From: Polyangiaceae bacterium | GTDB taxonomy: Bacteria > Myxococcota_A > Polyangia > Polyangiales > Polyangiaceae | Direction of reading: 5' to 3' | Length of the DNA stretch: 64,000 bases | Assembly: GCA_013214025.1 (NCBI GenBank) | Contig: JABSRN010000060.1 | Coordinates: 31,061-95,060 of the forward strand | In this document: piece after piece, positions 34,679-42,524 of the stretch | Layout: each line of letters starts with the position of its first letter | How positions within the stretch are numbered: the first letter of the stretch is position 1 | Program-made: the position numbers and the translations under genes | The notes under the pieces: model-generated | Database searches by the model: none | What the model saw: only the letters and a program-made list of their open reading frames with translations | What the model was told of the DNA's origin: nothing

Positions 34679-35799
34679 GAAGAAAGCACCACGCTTGAGT
34701 AGAGCTGTTCGTGAGTGCTGCCCATCGCGTGCACGCTGAACTTGCTCGTGAATCGGGCACGATTCACTTTGCCGGCAGTCGCGACGAAGACAGGGTCCCG
34801 AAGGACCCGAAGCATTGCTTGAGAGAGCGCGTTCGAGTCCTTCGGCGGTACCACCCACCCATTCTCGCCGTCAACGATGACTTCGGGATTGCCACCCACG
34901 CGTGTGCAAACCACGGGTTTACCCATCGCCAGGGCCTCCAGCAGCGCCAACGGCAAACCCTCCCAAAGAGAAGGCAATACGTAAAGGTCGAACATGGAGA
35001 TGACACGAGGCATGTCCGAGCGATGGCCGAGGAAGAGCAGTCGCTCGCCAAAGCCGAGCCCCGCAGCCTGTCTCTCAAGTGCTTCGCGTAGAGGGCCGTC
35101 CCCGGCGATCACAAAACGCGCGCGGCTCTCCTTCTCAAGAACGGTTTTGGCGGCCTCCAGCAGATAGGGGATGCCCTTCTGTTCGGAGATGACCACTCCA
35201 GTGCCGATTACGAACTCGTCGGCCGCTATCCCTAGTTCCCGCCTCAATTCGGAACCGTCGGCGGCCGCAAAACGTTCGCCATCGATGCCGTTGTGAATCA
35301 CGCTGATGGGACGCGGGACGGGGGCGTCACGGCGAAGCGTCTCCAGCAGGTCTCCGGAGACGGCGACAATATGATCCGCGAGCCTCAGGTAATAGCGGAG
35401 CGTCTTCTTGTCGCTGGCCGATGCGCTGTAGATTTGGTTGTGTTCCGAATACACCAAGGCGGGGCGGCGCGGCGCAAGGCGAGCAGCAATGCCCGCGTAA
35501 ATTAGCGGCGCCCGATTGTGCGCGTGCAAAAGTTCGATGTTTCGCTCCTTCACAAAGCGACGTATCTCCGCGATCGCACGAAAATCGATGGCGACCGGGC
35601 CGAATTGCCGGACCTGTTTCTTGATCACTAAGCAGCGCTCCGGCGGCAGGTGGTGGTCGCCGAAGAGGGCCCCCTCGCCGTCCAGGCAAATCAGATGTGG
35701 GCAGAATGCCTCTTGCTCCAGATGGTTGAGAAGGCTCAGCACCACCTTTTCGAGGCCACCGACTTCGAGACTGTTCACAATCATTGCGACGTTTTTCAT
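34627..35799 (-). CDS. Glycosyltransferase family 4
   Basis: The ATG at 35799 gives 390 residues starting MKNVAMIVNSLEVGGLEKVV, the glycine-rich N-terminus of GT-B retaining transferases. The C-terminal donor domain has VISEQKGIPYLLEAA, FVIAGDGPLREALERQA and the EX7E-like stretch PSLWEGLPLALLEALAMGKPVV. It transfers a sugar from a nucleotide donor to the lipid-linked repeat unit at the cytoplasmic face. It lies eight bases downstream of the acetyltransferase gene, in one minus-strand operon from the SGNH-like gene. Confidence 0.93.
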   Translation of the reverse strand: MKNVAMIVNSLEVGGLEKVVLSLLNHLEQEAFCPHLICLDGEGALFGDHHLPPERCLVIKKQVRQFGPVAIDFRAIAEIRRFVKERNIELLHAHNRAPLIYAGIAARLAPRRPALVYSEHNQIYSASASDKKTLRYYLRLADHIVAVSGDLLETLRRDAPVPRPISVIHNGIDGERFAAADGSELRRELGIAADEFVIGTGVVISEQKGIPYLLEAAKTVLEKESRARFVIAGDGPLREALERQAAGLGFGERLLFLGHRSDMPRVISMFDLYVLPSLWEGLPLALLEALAMGKPVVCTRVGGNPEVIVDGENGWVVPPKDSNALSQAMLRVLRDPVFVATAGKVNRARFTSKFSVHAMGSTHEQLYSSVVLSSHSLGASRGTRSLASTR

Positions 35800-35807
35800 G
35801 TGACGTC

Positions 35808-36881
35808 TCAGATGTCGAGTTCGCCGTCGAAGAGCGCCCACCGAGACAGCTCGTGGGAGAGCTCCCGGAGCGCGGCTGGCTGCGACTTGTCGACGTAAAC
35901 CACCAAGGAGCGGTCGAGACTCCGCTCAAAGAATCGCAATCGGCGGAGGCGCGCGCTCAATCCCTCGTAGCCCATAAAGATCAGGCAAATGGAGACGTAA
36001 TCGCGTTGGCGCAGCGCATTCGACAACCGGAGAAGTAGGGCATCAAACAGTTCCGGCTTTCCCTCGGGCCAGTACGCATCGACGATGAACGCCTTGTTCC
36101 CACTCTGCCGGGACACTGCGTAGGCGAGCAATTCGCTGCCCCGGCGAATTGTAAAGATGCTGTAGCGTTCCGTTGCGTGACCGACGTATCGCCAGTTCAA
36201 GAAAGCTGCGTTTCGCCGGGGCCGAACCGTCTCTTCGCGGCTTGAAGTATTTTGCCAGAGCTTGTCGAATCGCTCGTCAAAGCGTTCAACGAATCCGTCG
36301 TGTATGCCCCGGGTTCGCGCAGTACTGTGTCCGCGATCAACGATCGCAAGGGCGCAGTCCAACAGCCACGCTCCCGCCGGAGCAAGGCGACCGAGGTGCG
36401 GTTCGAGCTTTTCGCGGCTCCTGAGTGGCTTGACCCACATCGCGACCTTTCCCGTCACTCGAAAGCCAAGTCGCTTGAAGATGGGCAGCGCTTTCTTGTT
36501 TGGGTAGCCGTAGAGAAACTCGATACCCGAATGAATGCTCTGCTTGGCGAGTGCACGCTGCAGCTTGACTGCCGGCCCCGCCACGCGACTTGACCGGCTC
36601 ACTGCAAAGTCCGCCAGTACCCCGGCTGTTAGCTCTCGGTCGCCCACACTGACCGTGCGAGGCATGGCGGAGGCACAGCCAATCACGTGCCCACTATCCG
36701 TATCGCGAACCAGGAACGTAAGGGGAGAGCCGTCCGGCGCCTCATCGTACAACCAAGTCATGCGACGCTCCGCCGCCACCGCGATGCGCGGGTCGCTCAT
36801 ATCCTCTTTCCAAAGATCGAAGGCGGAGTTTCGGTCACCGACGGTCCTGGCTTGGAATATCTCGTATCGAGCGGCGCTCAC
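35808..36881 (-). CDS. GNAT-type N-acetyltransferase (tandem/FemAB-like)
   Basis: This 357-residue protein has a GNAT-like N-terminal half (TFLVRDTDSGHVIGCAS, GVLADFAVSRSSRVAGPAVKLQRAL with the acetyl-CoA loop, and FLYGYPNKKALPIFKRLGFRV at about residue 120). A second GNAT-like half follows (FLNWRYV, LLAYAVSRQ, AFIVDAYWPEG). Such double-GNAT proteins in EPS loci acylate amino sugars. The start overlaps the stop of the upstream SGNH-like gene in an ATGA arrangement. Specific acceptor unknown. Confidence 0.8.
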   Translation of the reverse strand: MSAARYEIFQARTVGDRNSAFDLWKEDMSDPRIAVAAERRMTWLYDEAPDGSPLTFLVRDTDSGHVIGCASAMPRTVSVGDRELTAGVLADFAVSRSSRVAGPAVKLQRALAKQSIHSGIEFLYGYPNKKALPIFKRLGFRVTGKVAMWVKPLRSREKLEPHLGRLAPAGAWLLDCALAIVDRGHSTARTRGIHDGFVERFDERFDKLWQNTSSREETVRPRRNAAFLNWRYVGHATERYSIFTIRRGSELLAYAVSRQSGNKAFIVDAYWPEGKPELFDALLLRLSNALRQRDYVSICLIFMGYEGLSARLRRLRFFERSLDRSLVVYVDKSQPAALRELSHELSRWALFDGELDI

Positions 36882-37834
36882 TCGCTGAGCCCTGACCGAC
36901 GAACCGCGCGGTTCACGAAAGGCCCTATGTCGGCCGCCGCGCGTTGCTGGCCTTCGCGATTCGGGTGGCTGTCGGCACCGTCACCGCTGGGAAAGGCGGA
37001 CAAATCGGTCTCCCCGTGGTTGGTGAGAATGTCGTAGTAATCGAATACGGCGACATTCTTCAACTCGTAGCCCTTTAGCCAACCGGTCGGTGACTTCACC
37101 CAGTTGTTGAACTGTCGCGCGAGCCTGGCTCGTTTAGCGTGTACCTCCGCGGTGCTCGGCTTGCGCAGAAGCTTCTTGGCGAGCCACTTGACCAACGGTT
37201 CGGAATCGAATTTCCCCGCATTCGGTGGCGCTGTTAAATACACAAACAAGCGGTCCGGGTGCTTCCGTGTCTCAGCGAGCAGCGCCAGGAGCGATGCCTG
37301 TGCATTCACGAGCGTGAGCTCGGGGCCCGCGGGATCCCCGGGTCCATCGCCCTCCGATGTGAACTTGTTATTCGGGTAACAAGACTTAAACATCACGATG
37401 TCGTTCTTACGAGCGTCACCGTAGGGCCTGTCGTTTTCATCCGTTGACAGGATCAGCGCCATATCGTTCCGAAACTTCGGCAACCAGTCGAACAGATCCG
37501 TATCCTGACCGATGCGACTCCCGTACGAAGCCTCGTGCACCTCGTAGCCGAACTCCTCGAGAGACTGACGAAGACCGCCACCATTCTCGTGGGATAGGTG
37601 AATGCTGTCGGCGACGTCTTTCCGCTCACCAGGATTCGAGAACAGTTGCCCCCCCACCGAATGGTGGATAAACAACAGGCGCAACTCCCGAGACGGCTTG
37701 GCTGGGGACAGAGCGCTCATATCGACACTGTCGGCGGATTCGTCGGTCACTGCGTGCGCTTCGCCGCCTATCGGAATGAGAGAAACGGAGCCCGCTGCGA
37801 CCACGGCACCAAGGGAATAAACGAGCTTCATCAT
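36878..37834 (-). CDS. Exported SGNH/GDSL-like hydrolase
   Basis: This 318-residue protein has an N-terminal signal peptide (SLGAVVAAGSVSLIPIGGEAHA). Sequence blocks fit an SGNH fold: LLFIHHSVGGQLFSN with the candidate nucleophile Ser (about residue 60), IVMFKSCYPNNKF (Asn block), and DSHPNREGQQRAA with the Asp-x-His pair near the C-terminus. Exported SGNH proteins add or remove O-acetyl groups on polysaccharides. A consensus-like promoter on the minus strand lies upstream (37887-37915). It heads the operon with the acetyltransferase and glycosyltransferase. Confidence 0.7.
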   Translation of the reverse strand: MMKLVYSLGAVVAAGSVSLIPIGGEAHAVTDESADSVDMSALSPAKPSRELRLLFIHHSVGGQLFSNPGERKDVADSIHLSHENGGGLRQSLEEFGYEVHEASYGSRIGQDTDLFDWLPKFRNDMALILSTDENDRPYGDARKNDIVMFKSCYPNNKFTSEGDGPGDPAGPELTLVNAQASLLALLAETRKHPDRLFVYLTAPPNAGKFDSEPLVKWLAKKLLRKPSTAEVHAKRARLARQFNNWVKSPTGWLKGYELKNVAVFDYYDILTNHGETDLSAFPSGDGADSHPNREGQQRAAADIGPFVNRAVRRSGLSE

Positions 37835-37886
37835 GAGGTTGTTCGAGCCTTGCGCCGGCCCTGATTGAGTCAGTATTCAGCTTGCG

Positions 37887-37915
37887 CTTATCCGTCTGTA
37901 GGCCAACGTAGTCAA
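37887..37915 (-). promoter_or_regulatory. Candidate sigma-70 promoter for the SGNH-like gene
   Basis: On the minus strand, TTGACT (37915-37910) and GATAAG (37892-37887) are separated by 17 bases, the ideal spacing. They lie about 50-80 bases upstream of the ATG at 37834. The -35 box matches five of six consensus bases and the -10 box four of six. The start site is inferred. Confidence 0.45.
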
Positions 37916-38064
37916 GTGTAGGCTACTGGTTTTCGGCATTGCTTTCTGCCTATAATTACCGGTAGTTAGGATCCGTCCGGATCAGCTCCGGCTCCGGCCC
38001 ATCTCGTACCAGAGTCGTGAATCCGAGCGTCAACTGACTTCGACTTCGGTCGCGCCAAGCACCG

Positions 38065-39654
38065 CTAGAGTGTCGAGGTGAACTCGTCGGCAAGCTCGTT
38101 AATGTACTGCTCGATGGCCGAGTAGCCCGACGGCATCATCGTGAGGTTGTCGCTCGGATCCGCCGCGTCGAGGCCAGCCGAATCCTCCCAAGCATCCGGT
38201 ATTCCGTCGTCGTCACTATCCTCAGGTGGGACGCCCGACGCCAGCCCAAGCATCAAATTGCTGGGAATGTACGCGCCCCAAGTACCGTCGCGATCGCGGA
38301 CCTGTGAGATCGCGGTCAAGGTCACGTTGTCGCGCGGGAAGGCGCCCGCATTATCGAGAACCAGATCGTAGGCGTCGGCCGACGCCTGCGTCCGTATCGG
38401 GGCGAAGTATTGCCCATCGCCGCTAAAGTCAAATTCGCTCGTCGCGCGGAGCGAAACATCCGCGAACAGATCGTAATCACACTCGGCCCAGGGGTTGCTC
38501 ACGACGCCGTCACATTGAGCTCCCGGCACGTCAATATAGTTGTCGCTGAGGTAGTACGAAAGTCCCGATACAGGGCTTCCGTTCTCATCATCAAAGTAGA
38601 ACGGAATCGAACGCCCGTCGTCACCAGAGCGGAAGTAATTACCAACGAAGTTGAATGCACCGGAGGCCGGGTTGTGGTGCACAAATCCAATGTCGAAGTT
38701 GTACACAACGTTGTTTCGGATCTCGGCCGGGCCGTTCGCAATAGCCGGTGAGCGATTGAAGTGATGGGCAAAGAGCGTGTGATGAATCGATACTCGTCGC
38801 CCGTCGGGCCCGTTGATCAGACCGCGATTGTGATGGCTGCCTTCGCTGTGTCCGGAGGTCGCCGACATGGTGATCGTCGACCACTGAAAGGTGACGTCCT
38901 CGGCACTGTAAAGGTCCACCGTTTCATCCACCCCGAACGCCACCGAGACATGATCAAAAATCACGGTGCGATTCCTTGAGAACTGAATTGCGTCGTAGCG
39001 ATCCCCATCTTCCCCAGAGCCAGAAAAATCCGGGCGGATTCGCAGATGTCGGATGATCATATTCCCGACGTCGAAATCGTAGGCGGCGTAAAGCCGACCT
39101 GCGATGGTGATGCCACCGCCAGGCGCGGTCTGGCCGGCGATGGTGACGTCGCCGTTCGGGATCTCCACGAGATCGGATTCAATGACTCCACTCACCTCGA
39201 ATACGATGATACGCGCGCCGGTCTGATTCAACGCATCCTGCAAGCTGCCGGGTCCGCTCGCGGCGAGCGTGGTTACCTTGATCACACGACCACCTCGGCC
39301 GCCGGTGGCCAGTGCCCCGAAGCCCTCCGCTCCGGGAAACGCGCGGACGCCCTCGTCCACCGGGGGCGGGGGCGGTGACGTATTTCGGTTATCGCCCAAC
39401 ACCGGCGTATCGCAGCAGGGCACAGACGCCCCGTCCGTCGAAGTGCCGCCGCCGCCCTCCGCGCCAGCGCCAGATGACGCCCCGCCCCTCGAACTGCCGA
39501 CGCCGCCGTCCAGGCCTCCGCCAGCCGACGAGCCGCCCACGTTCGAGCCACGATCGTCACAAACAGTGCAGTTCGAATCCGTACCATCGGCACCCGCCTC
39601 GTTGCAGCCAAACTGAGCCAAGGAGAGAATAATAAGAGCAATGAATGTGCGCAA
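38065..39654 (-). CDS. Pectate-lyase-like (PL1, right-handed beta-helix) lipoprotein
   Basis: A TTG start at 39654 with GAGG eight bases upstream puts a lipoprotein signal at the very N-terminus (MRTFIALIILSLAQFGC), giving 529 residues. A Gly/Ser/Ala-rich linker follows to about 100. The parallel beta-helix starts with FPGAEGFGALATGGRGG and ends at about residue 480; IIVFEVSGVIE, DVTIAGQTAPGGGITI, IIRHLRIRPD and WSTITMSATSGHSEG are typical of PL1. A DSDDDGIPDAWEDSAG motif near the end is a calcium-binding type repeat. PL1 enzymes cleave galacturonan, consistent with a uronate polymer. It is 91 bases downstream of the Wza gene. Confidence 0.85.
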   Translation of the reverse strand: MRTFIALIILSLAQFGCNEAGADGTDSNCTVCDDRGSNVGGSSAGGGLDGGVGSSRGGASSGAGAEGGGGTSTDGASVPCCDTPVLGDNRNTSPPPPPVDEGVRAFPGAEGFGALATGGRGGRVIKVTTLAASGPGSLQDALNQTGARIIVFEVSGVIESDLVEIPNGDVTIAGQTAPGGGITIAGRLYAAYDFDVGNMIIRHLRIRPDFSGSGEDGDRYDAIQFSRNRTVIFDHVSVAFGVDETVDLYSAEDVTFQWSTITMSATSGHSEGSHHNRGLINGPDGRRVSIHHTLFAHHFNRSPAIANGPAEIRNNVVYNFDIGFVHHNPASGAFNFVGNYFRSGDDGRSIPFYFDDENGSPVSGLSYYLSDNYIDVPGAQCDGVVSNPWAECDYDLFADVSLRATSEFDFSGDGQYFAPIRTQASADAYDLVLDNAGAFPRDNVTLTAISQVRDRDGTWGAYIPSNLMLGLASGVPPEDSDDDGIPDAWEDSAGLDAADPSDNLTMMPSGYSAIEQYINELADEFTSTL

Positions 39655-39745
39655 GATCTGGACCTCAGTAGCGTCAAAAGGAACGGTGGAGTTTTGGCTC
39701 ATTGGCGGAACGACGTTTGTCCAATACCGGAGCAGCAAGAAGGGA

Positions 39746-40402
39746 TCACGGAACAAAAAGTTGGTCGCCTCGCGTCAACACCAGGTCTTGCTCAAGATGC
39801 CTACCTTCCAAGAGCCAATCGTAACGGATGGGAATGCGAACAACGGTCCCATCTTTTCGAATACGAATGAGTACGGTTTGCTCCGGACTAGCAAAGCGCG
39901 TCGGCCCTCCTGCCAAGGCGAGGGCTTCACGAATCTGCAGGTAGTGGGTAGACTGAATGACTCCGGGGCTTGAAATCTGACCTGTGACGGTGATGCGATA
40001 GCTATTGGCTTCCGTGACCGCGACAGTGACGGGGGCATCCTCCGCGATGGTTTTCACAAAAGTGGACAGCTTGTGCGTGATCGCCCGACTGAGCGCGGTG
40101 GGCGTGCTGCCGGCAGCACTCACGTCTCCTATGAGCGGCATCGTGATAGTACCGTCCGGACGAACCTGGATGGTCGTGCTCAGATCATCGTTGTTCCACA
40201 CGTGAATACTGAGACGATCGGATTCACCGATCACGTATTCTTGAGTTTGAGGGTTCGGCTCCTTGTCGTAAGGGAAATTTGCGGGAGGCGGGGAACAAGC
40301 AGTGAAAGACAGCCACGCGACCAGACCAAGCTTGAGCCACGACCACGGCGATCTCCTCGGTGGAGATGAGATACGCAAAGAGGGTGCGGGAAATGTAGAC
40401 AT
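39746..40402 (-). CDS. Polysaccharide export lipoprotein (Wza/OPX family)
   Basis: This 218-residue protein has a lipoprotein signal ending in WLSFTAC and the poly_export domain motif YVIGESDRLSIHVWNNDDLSTTIQVRPDGTITMPLIGDV (about 55-95). One SLBB-type ligand domain follows (YRITVTGQISSPGVI). It is much shorter than E. coli Wza (379 residues), lacking its C-terminal amphipathic helix, so the outer-membrane pore may be completed by the beta-barrel at 33389. It is 25 bases downstream of the initiating sugar transferase gene. Confidence 0.93.
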   Translation of the reverse strand: MSTFPAPSLRISSPPRRSPWSWLKLGLVAWLSFTACSPPPANFPYDKEPNPQTQEYVIGESDRLSIHVWNNDDLSTTIQVRPDGTITMPLIGDVSAAGSTPTALSRAITHKLSTFVKTIAEDAPVTVAVTEANSYRITVTGQISSPGVIQSTHYLQIREALALAGGPTRFASPEQTVLIRIRKDGTVVRIPIRYDWLLEGRHLEQDLVLTRGDQLFVP

Positions 40403-40427
40403 AGTGAAACCGGGGGCGGGTGTGGAG

Positions 40428-41147
40428 CTAACCTAGTGCCTTCATCATCACGGCTGGCGTCATGACGATGATGCGTAACTCAGTGGCGAGAAACGTGGAC
40501 AGATTTTCAAGGGACGCGGTGTAAGCGAGGTCGAACAAGAGCTTCGCTCGCATGTCATCGGCGAGCGCGCCATCGGCCTCTTCGAGGTCGTAGGGATTCT
40601 GCAGAGTCGACCGAAATTCCTCCAACACACTGCCTTCGGTAATCGCGCCGGTGTAGCCCAGATTCACTTGGGCCAATCCCGTGAGGCCTGGTTTCACGTC
40701 ACGCATTCGCTCCTCAAAGAAGGGGATCGCGAGTGTCAGATCACGAAGGATCTCAGCTCGCTCGGGTCGCGGCCCAACCAAGCTCATGTCCCCGATTAGG
40801 ATGATGAAGAGTTGTGGCAATTCGTCGAGCCGCGACTTGCGCAGAAAGCGACCGATGCGAGTGGTGCGAACATCGTTCTTCGAAGCGATGACCGCCCCAG
40901 TCCCCTTTTCGGCGTTGTCACACATCGTCCGAAACTTCAGGATGGTGAACTCTTCGAAAACCGATCCGCTGTCGCCATCACTCGTGATCTGCCGAACACG
41001 ACGCTGTCTGAAGAACACGCCCCCAGGAGAATCGATCCGAATTGCTGCTGCAATAGCAGGATACAGGGGCAAGGTAAGACAGATCCCTACACTGGAACCC
41101 ACGACATCTATCGCGCGTTTCGCTATTCGAACACTAAGGGGGGGCAT
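40428..41147 (-). CDS. Initiating undecaprenyl-phosphate sugar phosphotransferase
   Basis: This 239-residue protein is a monotopic phosphoglycosyl transferase: membrane helix at about 10-35, then the core motifs FEEFTILKFRTMCDNA, IGRFLRKSRLDELPQLF (catalytic Asp-Glu) and GDMSLVGPRPER. KPGLTGLAQV follows. It is the short form without the WbaP/WcaJ N-terminal helical region. It attaches the first sugar-phosphate to undecaprenyl phosphate and so starts repeat-unit assembly. It is divergent from the HATPase gene at 41308. Confidence 0.94.
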   Translation of the reverse strand: MPPLSVRIAKRAIDVVGSSVGICLTLPLYPAIAAAIRIDSPGGVFFRQRRVRQITSDGDSGSVFEEFTILKFRTMCDNAEKGTGAVIASKNDVRTTRIGRFLRKSRLDELPQLFIILIGDMSLVGPRPERAEILRDLTLAIPFFEERMRDVKPGLTGLAQVNLGYTGAITEGSVLEEFRSTLQNPYDLEEADGALADDMRAKLLFDLAYTASLENLSTFLATELRIIVMTPAVMMKALG

Positions 41148-41307
41148 GACGATGGATTGAGTTAGACGAACTGGCTTAGGAGAGGCTGAGACCGGTACGC
41201 GAGCACTGCCGCGGCGAAAAACGAAACGCTTTGCGGCCGGATCTTCTGCCCCGCTCGGCGACTTCTACAACAGCCCGGAGAGTTGGGCTAGGGTGAGGCG
41301 CGGTGCC

Positions 41308-41766
41308 ATGAGCCAGATCTTTCTGACAATCCCTGGAGACCTCGCCTTTCGCGAACTCTCGATGCGCCCCATCGAGAGCATGTGCAAACTCGCTGGCGTC
41401 GCTCCGAACCTGGATCCCGATGAGCTCTCGCGTTTTTCGCACGAGCTGGTCTCCGCGGTTGGAGAGGCGTTCAACAACGTTATCTTGCACAGCTACAAGG
41501 ATGGGCATCGAGGAAAAATTACGCTGATCGTCAACAACTTCGTCTGGGGCCTCCAGGTCGAGATGCAAGACACGGGCAAGACGTTTGATCCGAGCACCAT
41601 CCCCGAACCTGACCTCGACTCGTTGCCGGAATCGGGGATGGGGCTGTTTATCATTCGGTCTTTCGTCGACGAGCTTGAGTATCACCCCGGGGCACCGAAT
41701 CGCCTGGTCCTGAAAAAGTCGTTCAATCTGAAGCCGGCCAGCGACAGCACAGATACCGACGCCTGA
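41308..41766 (+). CDS. RsbW-like serine kinase/HATPase anti-sigma-type regulator
   Basis: ATG 41308 with GAGG nine bases upstream gives 152 residues. The Bergerat ATP-binding fold is recognised by the N-box GEAFNNVILHSY, the G1 box MQDTGKTFDP and the G2 box ESGMGLFIIRSFVDELEY. Proteins of this type bind and phosphorylate STAS antagonists (RsbV) and may sequester a sigma factor. A STAS protein is encoded 4.6 kb away at 46373 and a SpoIIE phosphatase at 6568. The gene is placed among minus-strand EPS genes, between the initiating transferase and the BY-kinase-like gene. Confidence 0.9.
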   Translation: MSQIFLTIPGDLAFRELSMRPIESMCKLAGVAPNLDPDELSRFSHELVSAVGEAFNNVILHSYKDGHRGKITLIVNNFVWGLQVEMQDTGKTFDPSTIPEPDLDSLPESGMGLFIIRSFVDELEYHPGAPNRLVLKKSFNLKPASDSTDTDA

Positions 41767-41795
41767 ATGCTGATCTTTTCGAGAGTTGCCCGACA

Positions 41796-42524
41796 TCAGC
41801 TTTCCACCAATACGCAACCAAGTACCGGCGTCGGGCTCAGATGTCGAACGGCCAACTGCAACGCATCGCGCGTAGTTGTGCCACCACGACAGGTGAGTAG
41901 AATCCCATCAGCTGAATCAGCAATAACGTTGACGTCGGCCGTGCCGACGACCGACGGACAATCGACTACGATATGCTGGTAATCAGAGTCAGCAAGTGAG
42001 CGCATCGCACCAGCAAACGCCGCCGCGTTGAGTCGTTCGTCCCGAGGCGAGCGTGGATCAAGCGCCAGCACATGCAGATTGGGAAAGAACGCGGCCACTC
42101 CCTTCCACACCGTGTGGTCCTGCCCTAAGGACTCGCCCATCTGGGTCGCAAAACATTCGGGAGGCGCGAAGCCCAGCATCTCGCAGAGTCTCGGTGCACG
42201 CAGGTTCGCTTCGACGAGCAAGACTTCGGTCGACTCATGTTCCGCCATGGCCATCGCAAGGTTTACAGCACAGGTACTCTTGCCCTCTTCGCGGTCGGGA
42301 CTGGTGATCGCAATGATGCGTGGGTCGCCCGCCGCTGCCAGGCGATGCCGCAACAACCGAAAGCTCGCCGCAATTTCCGATTGAGGTGCTCGGACGAATG
42401 GCAGCGGGAACTGGCTCTTCGGAGGCTCGGAATGAGTGGCGATGATATCCACGCGCCGCGCGCGAACGCGCGCCGGCGCGGCAGTCGCAACAACCGCAGC
42501 TCCTCGAACTTGCCAATCGCTCAT
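41796..42524 (-). CDS. BY-kinase-like/chain-length ATPase (CpsD family), altered Walker A'
   Basis: This 242-residue protein has a P-loop IAITSPDREEGKSTCAVNLA (GKST at about residue 78), Walker B HIVVDCPSVVG, and the ExxRxxR-like IAASFRLLRHRL before the P-loop. The Walker A' position reads VLLVEANLRAPRL where BY-kinases have D-x-D; the two acids are changed to Glu and Asn. No tyrosine-rich tail is present. Kinase activity is therefore uncertain, and it may act mainly as an assembly ATPase. ATGA overlap with the upstream Wzz-type gene (42521) indicates a kinase/co-polymerase pair. Confidence 0.85.
   Translation of the reverse strand: MSDWQVRGAAVVATAAPARVRARRVDIIATHSEPPKSQFPLPFVRAPQSEIAASFRLLRHRLAAAGDPRIIAITSPDREEGKSTCAVNLAMAMAEHESTEVLLVEANLRAPRLCEMLGFAPPECFATQMGESLGQDHTVWKGVAAFFPNLHVLALDPRSPRDERLNAAAFAGAMRSLADSDYQHIVVDCPSVVGTADVNVIADSADGILLTCRGGTTTRDALQLAVRHLSPTPVLGCVLVES

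Noticed and set aside
37951..37956. Perfect TATAAT on the plus strand
   Set aside because: No gene lies downstream on the plus strand, and no good -35 box at the right distance.
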